DNA of 30,327 bases from an uncultured Bacilli bacterium (lineage in GTDB: Bacteria; Bacillota_I; Bacilli_A; RF39; UBA660), in NCBI GenBank assembly GCA_934149325.1, contig CAKPEJ010000015.1, forward strand, positions 1 through 30,327, in the 5' to 3' direction. Each line of letters opens with the position of its first letter. Position 1 is the stretch's first letter. A program made the position numbers and the translations under genes. Below are positions 1-8,993 of this stretch, piece after piece. Below the pieces are notes generated by a model. That model was not told the origin of the DNA. It did no database searches and saw nothing but the letters and a program-made list of their open reading frames with translations.

Positions 1-232
1 GAAAAGTATAAAGTAGACCTTGAATATATAAGAGAAAAATATTATAATAACAATAAGTTAACAAAGAAAGAGAAATTGTTTTTTATGCTTGCAGAAAAAA
101 GAAGAGGTTACCAGTTCAAGAAATAAAGAAATAGTACAAAATTTAATATCAATGAATATGAAAGTAGAAGATATAAGTAAGGCAACCGGTTTAAAAATAG
201 AAGAAATAAATAATTTAAAAAAAGATATTTAA
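1..232 (+). pseudogene. 3' remnant of Rpn/PD-(D/E)XK nuclease family gene, frameshifted (partial)
   Basis: The window opens inside a reading frame (frame 1) that stops at TAA 124-126. The next frame (from about 113 to the TAA at 230-232) continues with a segment containing EDISKATGLKIEEINNL. That is the typical C-terminal end of Rpn-family recombination-promoting nucleases / PD-(D/E)XK transposase-like proteins. The upstream part (LTKKEKLFFMLAEK) resembles the region before the linker of the same family, so the two frames look like pieces of one gene joined by a frameshift, probably with an internal deletion. The nuclease core would lie left of the window and cannot be assessed. The family match is from memory; the frame break is directly visible. 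Alternatively, frame 1 ends naturally and the rest is debris. Confidence 0.5.
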
Positions 233-260
233 GGTGAAAAAAATTAAATATCTTTTATTT
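220..260. terminator. Bidirectional terminator between convergent genes
   Basis: A perfect 13-bp stem (220-232 with 244-256) has an 11-nt loop and U-rich sequence on both sides. It sits exactly between the end of the nuclease remnant (+) and the end of the small minus-strand gene, so it can serve both directions. Confidence 0.7.
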
Positions 261-491
261 TCTATATTTATCTAATACATATTTATTTATATAACCAATA
301 ACCAAACCATTAGATATTAAATAAACTCTATCATTAAATTTAAGATTATGAATATCAATAAAATTGTTACAAGAATTTATTATATCTAATTTCTTTTTTT
401 CTTTAGTGTTTAAATCACTAGAAAATTCGTAATTATTATCTAAATATAAATAAATATATTTGTTATTGATATTTCTATATCCATTAAACAT
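255..491 (-). CDS. Small hypothetical protein, 78 aa
   Basis: I do not recognise this protein. It is lysine/asparagine-rich. Its C-terminal half alternates hydrophobic residues (FNDRVYLISNGLVIGYI), as in a small beta-rich fold. There is no signal peptide, membrane segment or cysteine pair to suggest an activity. The ATG at 489-491 is preceded by GGTGAT at good spacing. It lies 34 bp downstream of the phospholipase-like gene on the same strand and probably shares its transcript. A small hairpin (499-513) overlaps the Shine-Dalgarno region. Codon use matches the neighbours, so it is probably a real gene. Confidence 0.6.
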   Translation of the reverse strand: MFNGYRNINNKYIYLYLDNNYEFSSDLNTKEKKKLDIINSCNNFIDIHNLKFNDRVYLISNGLVIGYINKYVLDKYRK

Positions 492-525
492 ATTATCACC
501 ATTAATATAATGGTTTTAAATAAAA

Positions 526-1491
526 TTAATATTCAAAATATTTGTTTTTTGTATTATCATTACAATCTTTTCCGCTTGAGAAAGATATATTTTTAAATAC
601 TTTTTTTAGTGAATTAATATCTTTATTATTATAAATAACATCATTAACAGAATTAATTAAATTAAGAGATAAATCACAAGCATTATTATATAAATCTAAT
701 ACAGATAATGTATATGTTTCATCTTTATATCTTGGATGATTCCATTTTCTATGATCTAAATTTAAATAGTAATAGTTTTTGTTTAATTTATATTTTAATG
801 AAATTGGAGAAAATCTTTGAAAACTTTTTGGAGTGATTTTATCTAAAAAAATGTATGCTTTTTTCTTTATACCATATTTATCATTTCTTAAAAGAGAATA
901 AGATATTCTCATGTTAGTTATACACCTTTTATATTTATTTCCCATATTTTCATAGTTATATGTTTCTTTAAATACCTCATTTATTAATTTAATTAAATCA
1001 TTAGAAAGTTTTTTATTATTAAAGCAAAATTTTCTTAAATTTAATTTGTTTGGTTCAATATTTTCGTGTTTGTTTATCATGTATGCATCAATATAACTTT
1101 CAATATCTGAATGTTTTCCATTATATTTTATTGTTTCTTTTTTCTTTTTATTATAGTATCCTCCTTTATAAGTTACATAAGGATGGATAGTTGAATCAAG
1201 AGCATAATGGCAGATGTATCCATATAGATATGACATTATTTCTTTATTATCTTTTAAATTATTATTAACTATATATTTTATTATATTGATAAAAAAGTCT
1301 TGCGTATTATTTTTATGAAAGTATTTTCCTAGAGAACTTGTTTTTCTGTTACAATTAAAGAAAAAAATATCATGTCCTTGACTAAATAATTCAAAGCTTC
1401 CCTCATATCCTTTGATATTATTTTTACTTTTTTCATCTAATTTTTTATAAACATCTTTTGAAAAATATGTATGTGTAATTGTTCCAGCCAT
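526..1491 (-). CDS. Zinc-dependent phospholipase C family protein (PF00882-like)
   Basis: The 321-residue protein has the pattern of the zinc-dependent phospholipase C / S1-P1 nuclease-like family. This includes an N-terminal Gly-Thr-x-Thr-His start (His7), a QGHDIFFF block (His40, Asp41), His59, the central signature HYALDSTIHPY (His95, Asp99, His103), and His127/Glu131 in HSDIESYID. These are the expected metal ligands of an all-helical Zn enzyme. No signal peptide is seen, unlike secreted clostridial alpha-toxins, so this is the common intracellular or uncharacterised relative and its substrate is unknown. The ATG follows a clear AGGAGG. A good promoter lies upstream (GATAAT 1513-1518, TTGTTT 1536-1541 on the minus strand). 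It heads a likely two-gene operon with the 78-aa gene. Confidence 0.85.
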   Translation of the reverse strand: MAGTITHTYFSKDVYKKLDEKSKNNIKGYEGSFELFSQGHDIFFFNCNRKTSSLGKYFHKNNTQDFFINIIKYIVNNNLKDNKEIMSYLYGYICHYALDSTIHPYVTYKGGYYNKKKKETIKYNGKHSDIESYIDAYMINKHENIEPNKLNLRKFCFNNKKLSNDLIKLINEVFKETYNYENMGNKYKRCITNMRISYSLLRNDKYGIKKKAYIFLDKITPKSFQRFSPISLKYKLNKNYYYLNLDHRKWNHPRYKDETYTLSVLDLYNNACDLSLNLINSVNDVIYNNKDINSLKKVFKNISFSSGKDCNDNTKNKYFEY

Positions 1492-1512
1492 GTACTTGCC
1501 TCCTATATAAAA

Positions 1513-1541
1513 ATTATCTCATAATTGATTATCTAAAACAA
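1513..1541 (-). promoter_or_regulatory. Promoter of the phospholipase-like gene
   Basis: On the minus strand a TTGTTT -35 (1536-1541) and a GATAAT -10 (1513-1518) with a TGA extension are separated by 17 bp. They lie just upstream of the AGGAGG and ATG of the gene ending at 1491. Confidence 0.5.
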
Positions 1542-1568
1542 GATTTTATATAATTGTTTTAGGCAATG

Positions 1569-1597
1569 TAGACTTTTAATTAAAAATATGATATAAA
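1569..1597 (+). promoter_or_regulatory. Promoter of the small multidrug export gene
   Basis: TAGACT (1569-1574) and TATAAA (1592-1597), the latter with an upstream TGA extension, are separated by 17 bp. They lie 28 bp before the ATG at 1625, which is preceded by AAAGG. Confidence 0.45.
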
Positions 1598-1624
1598 TTT
1601 ATAGTGTATGAAAGGTAAAAAAAT

Positions 1625-2134
1625 ATGAGTGAAAAATTAGTTAATGGCATTTTAAAAACTTTTGGTGGACTTACCACTATCGCATTTGGAAAAGAACTTT
1701 TAGTGTTTATAATATCACTTCTTCCAATACTTGAATTAAGAGGTGGTTTAATTGCAGCTGCATTATTAAAATTAGATCCAGTTCCAAGTTATATAATAAG
1801 TATAGTAGGTAATATTTTACCAATTCCATTTCTTTTACTTCTTATGAATAAAATTTTAGATAAGATGAGAAATGGAAAAAAATTAAAAAAAGTAGCTACA
1901 TGGTTAGATAACAAAGTTGAAAAGAAAAAAGGTCAAATAGAAAAGTTTGGTTATTTTGGATTAGTACTTTTTGTTGGAATTCCACTTCCTGGTACAGGTG
2001 CATGGACAGGATCATTAATTGCATCAGTATTAGAAATGGATAAGAAGAAGAGTTTTTTAGCAATTTTACTTGGTGTAATAATGGCCAGTATAATAATGAT
2101 GATAGTTTCTTTTGGACTTATCGCTAACATATGA
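1625..2134 (+). CDS. Putative small multi-drug export family membrane protein (PF06695-like)
   Basis: This 169-residue polytopic membrane protein matches the COG2426 / Sm_multidrug_ex family. An early hydrophobic segment runs into LPILELRGGLIAA. A second membrane segment with GNILPIPFLLLL is followed by a lysine-rich cytoplasmic stretch, then the conserved LPGTGAWTGSLIAS block and a last long hydrophobic segment. The family name comes from one reported phenotype and transport of drugs is not established, so substrate is unknown. Length is normal for the family. It has its own promoter and a terminator whose stem includes the TGA stop, so it is monocistronic. The in-frame TGA stop also shows that this genome does not read TGA as Trp. 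Confidence 0.85.
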   Translation: MSEKLVNGILKTFGGLTTIAFGKELLVFIISLLPILELRGGLIAAALLKLDPVPSYIISIVGNILPIPFLLLLMNKILDKMRNGKKLKKVATWLDNKVEKKKGQIEKFGYFGLVLFVGIPLPGTGAWTGSLIASVLEMDKKKSFLAILLGVIMASIIMMIVSFGLIANI

Positions 2135-2156
2135 TTTAATTCATATGTTTTTTTTT
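2126..2156 (+). terminator. Rho-independent terminator overlapping the stop codon
   Basis: A perfect 9-bp stem (2126-2134 with 2141-2149), 6-nt loop and a run of seven T. The left arm contains the last codons and the TGA of the preceding gene. Confidence 0.8.
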
Positions 2157-2175
2157 ATAATTCTTTCTTTTTTTG

Positions 2176-2204
2176 TTCACAAATAAGTGATTATTTGTTA
2201 TAAT
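2176..2204 (+). promoter_or_regulatory. Promoter of the giant surface-protein operon, with inverted repeat in the spacer
   Basis: TTCACA (2176-2181) and consensus TATAAT (2199-2204) are separated by 17 bp. A perfect 8-bp inverted repeat with a 4-nt centre (2179-2186 / 2191-2198, ACAAATAA and TTATTTGT) fills the spacer and abuts the -10. It could be an operator for an unidentified regulator. The transcript would start around 2211, and AGGAGGAG precedes the ATG at 2243. Confidence 0.55.
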
Positions 2205-2242
2205 TGAAATAATAGTGGGAGTGTATCTATAGGAGGAGTATT

Positions 2243-5200
2243 ATGAAAGATAAGTTAAAAAAAATAATTGGAATATTTTTTGCATTTTCATTCATGTTTA
2301 CATCGTTTAATATTAATATTTTAAATGTTAAAGCAGCTGGAGAACATCAGTTTAGTTTAAAAGCATATGATTGGGATCCAGAAGCAAATGAATGGGAAGG
2401 ATCAGGAACAGATGAGGAAATACTAAATAATTCAAATATATCTCCAGGTCAGATATTTAGAATTTCTATGTATTATGTTCCAGGTGAAACAACTGAAATT
2501 TCAATGCAAGTTGGAGTTCAATATGATCCAACACTAGTTGAACCATTATATGCGGATGGTGATATATATATTGAAACAGATATGTCTACAACTTATCAAG
2601 GTGGTATTTGGCCAGCAGCTGGTACTACTCCAGCTGGTAAGAAGAAAACAAACTGGGTTATCACATATAATGATGATAAAAAGAATAATTTAATAAAATT
2701 TTTAATTGAAGATAGTTTAAATGATAAGCCACTTGAAACTGAAGGTGTTCTTGCTAGTATGTACTTTAAAGCTAAAGAAACTTTACCAACAGGTTCGGTT
2801 ATAAATTTTTCTTATGATAATAAATATACTATGCTTAATGAAAATAGACCAAAAGTAACATCTGGAATAAATCTTAATGTAAAAGGTGAGGAAAGTTCTG
2901 CAACTACATTAAGTGATTTATCTGTAAAGAGTGGTGATACAACATATACACTTAATCCAACTTTTAACCCTAATAGTGGATCAACAAAAGAATATGAAGC
3001 AATTGTTCCAAATCAAGTAGATACAGTTACTATAGATGCAACCGCAACTTCTCCAAAAGCAACAGTCGCAAGTGGAACAGGTGAAATAAGTTTAAATGTT
3101 GGTAAAAATGATGATAATATAATAGTGCAAGCAGAAGACGGAACACAAGACACATATGTTGTTCATGTTTATAGACTTAGTAGTGATGCTACTTTAAAAA
3201 GTTTAAATTTATCAAACAATATAGATATTGGCAATTTTTCATCTACTAAAACAACATATACGGCTTTAGTCCCATATAGTACAAAAAATACGACAGTAAC
3301 AGCAACTAAAAATGATTCTAACGCAACAATTAAAAGTGGAACTGGATCATGGAATTTAGTTAATTATGGAAGTACTAAAAATACAAAAAATGTAATAGTT
3401 GAAGCAGAAAACTGTAATACAAAATATTCTTCTGTACCAAATAATACATGTACAACTAAAACATATTCTATAGATATTACAAGAACGGCACCATCTAGCA
3501 ATGCAAATTTAAGTTATTTAACTATTGATGGTGTATCAGTTCCAAACTTTAGTGGGACAAAATATGAATATACATTAGATAATGTAAGTAATTCAACAAC
3601 TTCAATAAATGTTAATGCTCTTGTTGAAGATACTGGAAAAGCAACAATAACTTCAACTCTTGGAAAAAAGAAACTTAATGTTGGTGATAATAAGATAACA
3701 GTAACTGTTAAAGCAGAAGATGAAACAACAAAAGAATATGTAATAAATGTTAGAAGATTATCAAATGATAGTAAACTTTCAAGTTTAACAGTTTCATCAA
3801 ATCCAATGGGACAATTAAGTCCAACATTTAGTAGTACTTTATATGATTATTATACTTATACAGCACCATCAACTGTAGAAACAGTAGATGTATCAGCAGT
3901 TGTTAATGATCAAGAAAATGCTAAAATAATAAGTGGAACAGGAACTTATAATATAAATTCAACAAATTCTGTAAATATAGTTGTACAAGCAGAAGATGGG
4001 TCAACAAGTACATATATAGTAAAACTTGTTAGAACTAAATCTTCAAATGCAAATTTGAGCTCATTAACTATTGATGGATATAATTTAAACGAAACATTTA
4101 GTCCAGATGTTACATCATATACAGCAAATGTATCAGGTGATGTAACTACAGTAAATATATCTGCAGTAGTAGAAGATACAGGAAAAGCAACTATTACTAG
4201 TGGAACAGGAATAGTAAACTTAAATGTTGGTAACAATAATGTAACAGTTAAAGTACAAGCAGAAGATGGAACTGAAAAAGATTATACAATTGTTATTAAT
4301 AGAGCTAAGAAAACAGTATCATCATTAACTGATTTAAAAGTAGATGGGGTAACAATTTCAGGATTTAATGAATCAAAATTAGAATATGATTTAGGTGAAG
4401 TTGATAATAGTAAAACTTCAATTAATATTACAGCAACAGCAAAAGATATAGATAGTACAATAACAGGTACTGGTGAAATAAGTTTAAAAACAGGTAAAAA
4501 TAAATTATATGTAACAGTAACCGCACAAGATGGTAAAAGTAAAACTGCATATGTTATAAATATAACAAGAAAAAAATCAGATAATGCATATTTATCTGAC
4601 ATAAAAATAGATAATGTTAGTTTGAGTGATTTTTCAAAAACAAAATATTCATATGAAGTAGAAGTACCAAACGATGCAACTACACTTAATTTAGCAGTAA
4701 CTACAGAATCAAGTGAAGCAACTTATACAATATCAAATAATGCTGATTTTGTTACAACAAAAGTAAATCCAGTAACAATAACAGTAACAAGTGAATCTGG
4801 AAGTGTAAAAATTTATACTATAAATGTAACAAGAAAAAAATCAGATAATAACTATTTAAAATCATTATCATTAAGTAATGGTGTGTTAAATCCAGTATTT
4901 AATAAATTAACTAATGCATATACAGTAGATGTAAGCAGAGATGTTACTACTGAAACAATAACAGCAACATTAGAAGATGCAGCAGCAAGTTATGAAGTAA
5001 GTGGACCTAATACATTAGAAATAGGTGAAAATACTTATAAAGTAACAGTAACTAGTGAATCAGGAATAGAAAATGTTTATACTATTGTTGTTAATAGAAA
5101 TAAATCAAATAATAATTATTTATCAGATATAAAAATAGATGATCAAACAATCGCAGGATTTAATAAAACAAAAGAATCTTATAATATAGATGTAGATAGT

Positions 5201-8200
5201 ACTAAACAAAGTGTTGTTATAAGTGCGACAACTGATGAAGTTCACGCAACAACAAAAGGGACAGGAACATTTAATTTAGTTACAGGAGAAAATACATTTA
5301 ATATAGTTGTTACTGCTGAAAATGGTGAGGAAAAAACATATACAATTGTAATTAATAAGGCAAAATCTGATAATAGTAAATTAAGTTCATTATCAATTAA
5401 ACAAACAACAATTACTCCAGAATTCTCACCATCAACATTAAATTATTCTGCTAATGTAGATTATTCTGTTACAAATATTGATATAGAAGCAACAGCAAGT
5501 GATTCTAATGCAACTATTGAAGGTATTGGTAATAAAGAATTAAATACAGGAGTAAATATATTTGAAATAGTTGTAACAAGTGAAAATAATACACAAACTA
5601 CTTATAAAATAACAGTAACAAGAGCAAAAAATAATAATGCAAATTTAAATAATATTACGTTATCTGGTGGTTATGAATTATCTCCATCATTTGATTCATC
5701 AATATCTTCATATGAAGTAAATGTACCAAATGAAACTGAAAGTATAGAAATAACAGCATTTAAACAAGATCCAAATGCAGTTAGTGTAACAGGTACTGGA
5801 ACAATATCATTAAAAACAGGAGAAAATAATATAAATATAATAGTAACAGCAGAGGATGGAAAAACTACAAAATTATATAAAATAAAAATAAATCGTGCAA
5901 AATCAAGTGATGCAACATTAAAAGATTTAACAATATCAGAAGGAACATTAACTCCAGCATTTAATTCTTCTATTGCATCATATAAAGTTGTTGTACCAAA
6001 TGAAATTGAAAGTATTACAGTAAATCCTACAGTTAATTCAAGTACTACAAATTTTATAGTTTCTGGAAATGATAATTTAAATGTCGGAACAAATACTTGT
6101 ACAGTAACAGTAACAGCAGAAGATGGAACTATAAAAGTTTATACAATAGAAATAGAAAGACAACCATCAAGTAATAATTTCTTGAAGAGTCTATCAGTAA
6201 AAGATTTAGAAAATAATGAATATATAGATCAATTTATAAAAACTAAAACTACATATGATATTACTGTTGAAAACAATATTGATGAAGTTACAATACTTGG
6301 TGTTTTAGAAGATTCATCATCAAGTATTACTGGAAATGGTAATAAAAAATTAGATATAGGAAATAATACATTTGAAATTCAAGTAACAAGTGCTGCTGGT
6401 ATAAAAAGAACTTATACATTAAATATATTTAGAAAGGCAAATTCAAATAATTATTTAAGTAGTTTATCTGTAGAGGGATATACATTAAGTCCAGATTTTA
6501 ATAAAAATACTGAAAACTATACATTAAGTGTTGATAGTTTAGTAGATGAAATAAATGTTTCAGCTACTGCAGAAGTTGATTCAAGTATTGTATCTGGTAC
6601 AGGAAAAATATCATTAAAAACAGGAGAAAATATTGTTAGCATAACAGTTCAAGCACAAGATGGAAGCATAAAAACATATGTTATTAATGTTACAAAGGCA
6701 GCTTCAAATAATAATTATTTATCAAATTTAACTATTAGTGAAGGAAAATTAACACCAGATTTTAATAGAGAAACTTTAGAATACTCTGTTCATGTAGGAA
6801 ATGAAGTAAAAACAATGGATGTTGATGCAACAGCTGAACATGAAGCAGCAATAGTTTCTGGAACAGGTTTAAAATCATTAGGTGTTGGAACTCATAAAAT
6901 TGATATAGTAGTTAAAGCAGAAAATAACGAAGAAAGAACATATAGTATAAGTGTAACTAGAGATGCATCATCTAATAAAGATTTAAGTGATTTAAAAATA
7001 GATGGAACTACAATTGAAAACTTTAATAAAGATGTATTAGAATATGAATATAATGTAGAAAATTCTGTTGATAGTGTAACAATATTAGGTGTTGTAGAAG
7101 ATGAAACAGCAACAGTAACAGGTGATGGACCAATTAGTTTAGTAACTGGGGAAAATAATATCGAAATAACAGTAACAGCAGAAGATGGAACATTTAAAGT
7201 ATATAAAATAAAGATAGTAAGAGCTAAATCAGATAATAATTACTTATCAAATTTAACAGTTTCTGAAGGACAGATAAGTCCAGAATTTAGTAAAGAAAAT
7301 CTTGAATATAATGTGACTATTCCTTATGAAGTTACAAGTTTAAATATTAATACAAAAACAGATGTTTCAACTGCTGTAGTTAAAATAGAAAAGAATGGAA
7401 ATTTTGTTGTTGGAAATAATGAAGTAATTATAAATGTAACAGCAGAAAATGGAGATGTAAGAACATATAAAATTAATGTAACAAGACAGCCAGAAGCTAA
7501 GAATTTCTTAACAGGAATGACAATAACAGATAATAATGGTGTTAATTATGAAATAAAACCATCATTTAATAAACTTACTTATAGTTATGAAGTTGGATTA
7601 CCAACAACAGTAACTGATGTGAATATTAATGTTACAAAACAAGTTTCAGATTTAAAAGTAACAGGTGATGGACAAGTACCTATAACTTCATTACCACAAA
7701 CTCAACAAATAATAGTAAGTGATGATGCTGGACTTGAAAGAACATATACTGTTAAGTTTGTAAAAGGTTTATCTGCTAATACATATTTAAATTCATTAAC
7801 AGTTAGTAGTGGTGTACTAAAGCCATCATTTGATAAAGATACTCTTGAATATTCTGTGAGTCTTCCATATGGAACAAATAATGTTACAATAAATGCTGAA
7901 AAACAAGAACAATCACAAATAATAACAGGACTTGGTAAAATCAATTTATCCACAGGAAAAAATGTTGCTAGAGTTACAGTAACAAGTGAAAATGGTAATA
8001 TAAGAACATATTCAATTACATTTAATGTTGAGAAATTCAATGAAAATAATAAATTATCATCATTAAGTGTTGATAAAGGAACACTTACACCAGCATTCAA
8101 TCCTGATACAAGATTATATAGTGTTGATTTAGATGAGTCTGAAACTGATATTAGTATAAGTGCGACAGGATCAAATGCAATAACTGGAACTGGAACACAT

Positions 8201-8992
8201 AATTTGGATTCTGGATCAAATGTATTTGAAGTAATTTCAACTGATTCAACAGGAAATGAAAATGTTTATAGAATTGTTGTTAATAGAGGAGAAATAGTTA
8301 GTCCATACTTAAAATATTTAGCTATAGATAACTATAAGATTAATGAAACATTTAACAAAGAAAACTATAATTATACTTTAACTTTAAATAATTTAGTAAA
8401 CAAATTAGATGTAATAGCAATTGCTGAAGATAAAAATGCAACTGTAATAATTACGGGTAATGATAATTTAAATTATGGAAATAATAATATTAATATTGTT
8501 GTAACAGATGAACAATCAAATAGTAAAACTTATACAGTAAATGTTACTATTGGAAAAAATAAAATTGAATCTAATATTCATAAAGTAGAAGAAAATTATA
8601 TTCAAACAATTACTGAAAAAGAAACAGTAGATCAAGTAAAATCTGAGATGCTAAATCCTAAGGAACAATTAAAAATATATAATCAATCGGGTGATGAAGT
8701 ATCTAATTCAACAATTGTTGGAACAGGTTATAAAATAAAGCTTGTTGTTAATGATGTTGTATATGATGAAAAAACATTAATAATAAAAGGTGATTTAAAT
8801 GGTGATGGAGAAATAGGAGTATCTGATATAATTAAATTAAGATTACATATATTAGAAACTAGTCAATTAGATACAATTGATTTATTAGCGGCAGATGTTA
8901 ATAATGATAATGATATAAGTGTTGCGGATATAATAAAAATGCGTAATCATATATTGGGTAATATAAATATGTTTGAAAAGGTAGGTGAGTAA
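2243..8992 (+). CDS. Giant secreted protein: cohesin-like head, 21 cadherin-like repeats, C-terminal dockerin
   Basis: The 2249-residue protein begins with a signal peptide (residues 1 to about 31, cleavage near VKA-AGEH). Residues about 33-215 look like a cohesin-type beta-sandwich domain (VQYDPTLVEPLY, then GVLASMYFKAKE and GSVINFSYD). Residues about 218-2108 are 21 tandem repeats of about 90 residues, each of the form NxxLSxLxI...F...YxxxV...GTGxxxLxxGxN...VTAEDGxxKxYxIxVxR, the cadherin-like beta-sandwich family (PF12733). A linker domain with VGTGYKIK leads to a type I dockerin at about 2183-2249, with two calcium loops DLNGDGEIGVSD and DVNNDNDISVAD. No sortase motif or membrane anchor is present, so surface attachment probably relies on the dockerin. 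The next gene, overlapping in its ribosome-binding region, encodes an anchored cohesin, the natural candidate partner. The start is supported by AGGAGGAG. Binding partner and function are inferred. Confidence 0.9.
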   Translation: MKDKLKKIIGIFFAFSFMFTSFNINILNVKAAGEHQFSLKAYDWDPEANEWEGSGTDEEILNNSNISPGQIFRISMYYVPGETTEISMQVGVQYDPTLVEPLYADGDIYIETDMSTTYQGGIWPAAGTTPAGKKKTNWVITYNDDKKNNLIKFLIEDSLNDKPLETEGVLASMYFKAKETLPTGSVINFSYDNKYTMLNENRPKVTSGINLNVKGEESSATTLSDLSVKSGDTTYTLNPTFNPNSGSTKEYEAIVPNQVDTVTIDATATSPKATVASGTGEISLNVGKNDDNIIVQAEDGTQDTYVVHVYRLSSDATLKSLNLSNNIDIGNFSSTKTTYTALVPYSTKNTTVTATKNDSNATIKSGTGSWNLVNYGSTKNTKNVIVEAENCNTKYSSVPNNTCTTKTYSIDITRTAPSSNANLSYLTIDGVSVPNFSGTKYEYTLDNVSNSTTSINVNALVEDTGKATITSTLGKKKLNVGDNKITVTVKAEDETTKEYVINVRRLSNDSKLSSLTVSSNPMGQLSPTFSSTLYDYYTYTAPSTVETVDVSAVVNDQENAKIISGTGTYNINSTNSVNIVVQAEDGSTSTYIVKLVRTKSSNANLSSLTIDGYNLNETFSPDVTSYTANVSGDVTTVNISAVVEDTGKATITSGTGIVNLNVGNNNVTVKVQAEDGTEKDYTIVINRAKKTVSSLTDLKVDGVTISGFNESKLEYDLGEVDNSKTSINITATAKDIDSTITGTGEISLKTGKNKLYVTVTAQDGKSKTAYVINITRKKSDNAYLSDIKIDNVSLSDFSKTKYSYEVEVPNDATTLNLAVTTESSEATYTISNNADFVTTKVNPVTITVTSESGSVKIYTINVTRKKSDNNYLKSLSLSNGVLNPVFNKLTNAYTVDVSRDVTTETITATLEDAAASYEVSGPNTLEIGENTYKVTVTSESGIENVYTIVVNRNKSNNNYLSDIKIDDQTIAGFNKTKESYNIDVDSTKQSVVISATTDEVHATTKGTGTFNLVTGENTFNIVVTAENGEEKTYTIVINKAKSDNSKLSSLSIKQTTITPEFSPSTLNYSANVDYSVTNIDIEATASDSNATIEGIGNKELNTGVNIFEIVVTSENNTQTTYKITVTRAKNNNANLNNITLSGGYELSPSFDSSISSYEVNVPNETESIEITAFKQDPNAVSVTGTGTISLKTGENNINIIVTAEDGKTTKLYKIKINRAKSSDATLKDLTISEGTLTPAFNSSIASYKVVVPNEIESITVNPTVNSSTTNFIVSGNDNLNVGTNTCTVTVTAEDGTIKVYTIEIERQPSSNNFLKSLSVKDLENNEYIDQFIKTKTTYDITVENNIDEVTILGVLEDSSSSITGNGNKKLDIGNNTFEIQVTSAAGIKRTYTLNIFRKANSNNYLSSLSVEGYTLSPDFNKNTENYTLSVDSLVDEINVSATAEVDSSIVSGTGKISLKTGENIVSITVQAQDGSIKTYVINVTKAASNNNYLSNLTISEGKLTPDFNRETLEYSVHVGNEVKTMDVDATAEHEAAIVSGTGLKSLGVGTHKIDIVVKAENNEERTYSISVTRDASSNKDLSDLKIDGTTIENFNKDVLEYEYNVENSVDSVTILGVVEDETATVTGDGPISLVTGENNIEITVTAEDGTFKVYKIKIVRAKSDNNYLSNLTVSEGQISPEFSKENLEYNVTIPYEVTSLNINTKTDVSTAVVKIEKNGNFVVGNNEVIINVTAENGDVRTYKINVTRQPEAKNFLTGMTITDNNGVNYEIKPSFNKLTYSYEVGLPTTVTDVNINVTKQVSDLKVTGDGQVPITSLPQTQQIIVSDDAGLERTYTVKFVKGLSANTYLNSLTVSSGVLKPSFDKDTLEYSVSLPYGTNNVTINAEKQEQSQIITGLGKINLSTGKNVARVTVTSENGNIRTYSITFNVEKFNENNKLSSLSVDKGTLTPAFNPDTRLYSVDLDESETDISISATGSNAITGTGTHNLDSGSNVFEVISTDSTGNENVYRIVVNRGEIVSPYLKYLAIDNYKINETFNKENYNYTLTLNNLVNKLDVIAIAEDKNATVIITGNDNLNYGNNNINIVVTDEQSNSKTYTVNVTIGKNKIESNIHKVEENYIQTITEKETVDQVKSEMLNPKEQLKIYNQSGDEVSNSTIVGTGYKIKLVVNDVVYDEKTLIIKGDLNGDGEIGVSDIIKLRLHILETSQLDTIDLLAADVNNDNDISVADIIKMRNHILGNINMFEKVGE
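2896..8565 (+). repeat. 21 tandem cadherin-like beta-sandwich repeat units within the giant gene
   Basis: About 5.7 kb encodes 21 consecutive units averaging about 270 bp. They are recognisable by a recurrent VTAEDG-like turn followed by a Y-x-I-x-V-x-R strand and then an S-D/S-N-N-N-Y-L linker. The units are diverged at DNA level, with only short shared words visible, so this is an old protein-domain expansion rather than a recent satellite-like array. Confidence 0.85.
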
Positions 8993-8993
8993 T

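Noticed and set aside
3946..4602. Antisense open frames (3946-4236 and 4282-4602, minus)
   Set aside because: They lie inside the repeat region of the giant gene, mirror its periodic codons, and have no ribosome sites or recognisable domains.
7702..8100. Antisense open frame, 132 codons
   Set aside because: Shadow of the giant repeat gene; composition simply reflects the complementary strand.
2896..8565. CRISPR or satellite-like DNA array
   Set aside because: Periodicity of about 270 bp is protein-domain periodicity in one continuous frame; there are no identical short repeats with unique spacers.
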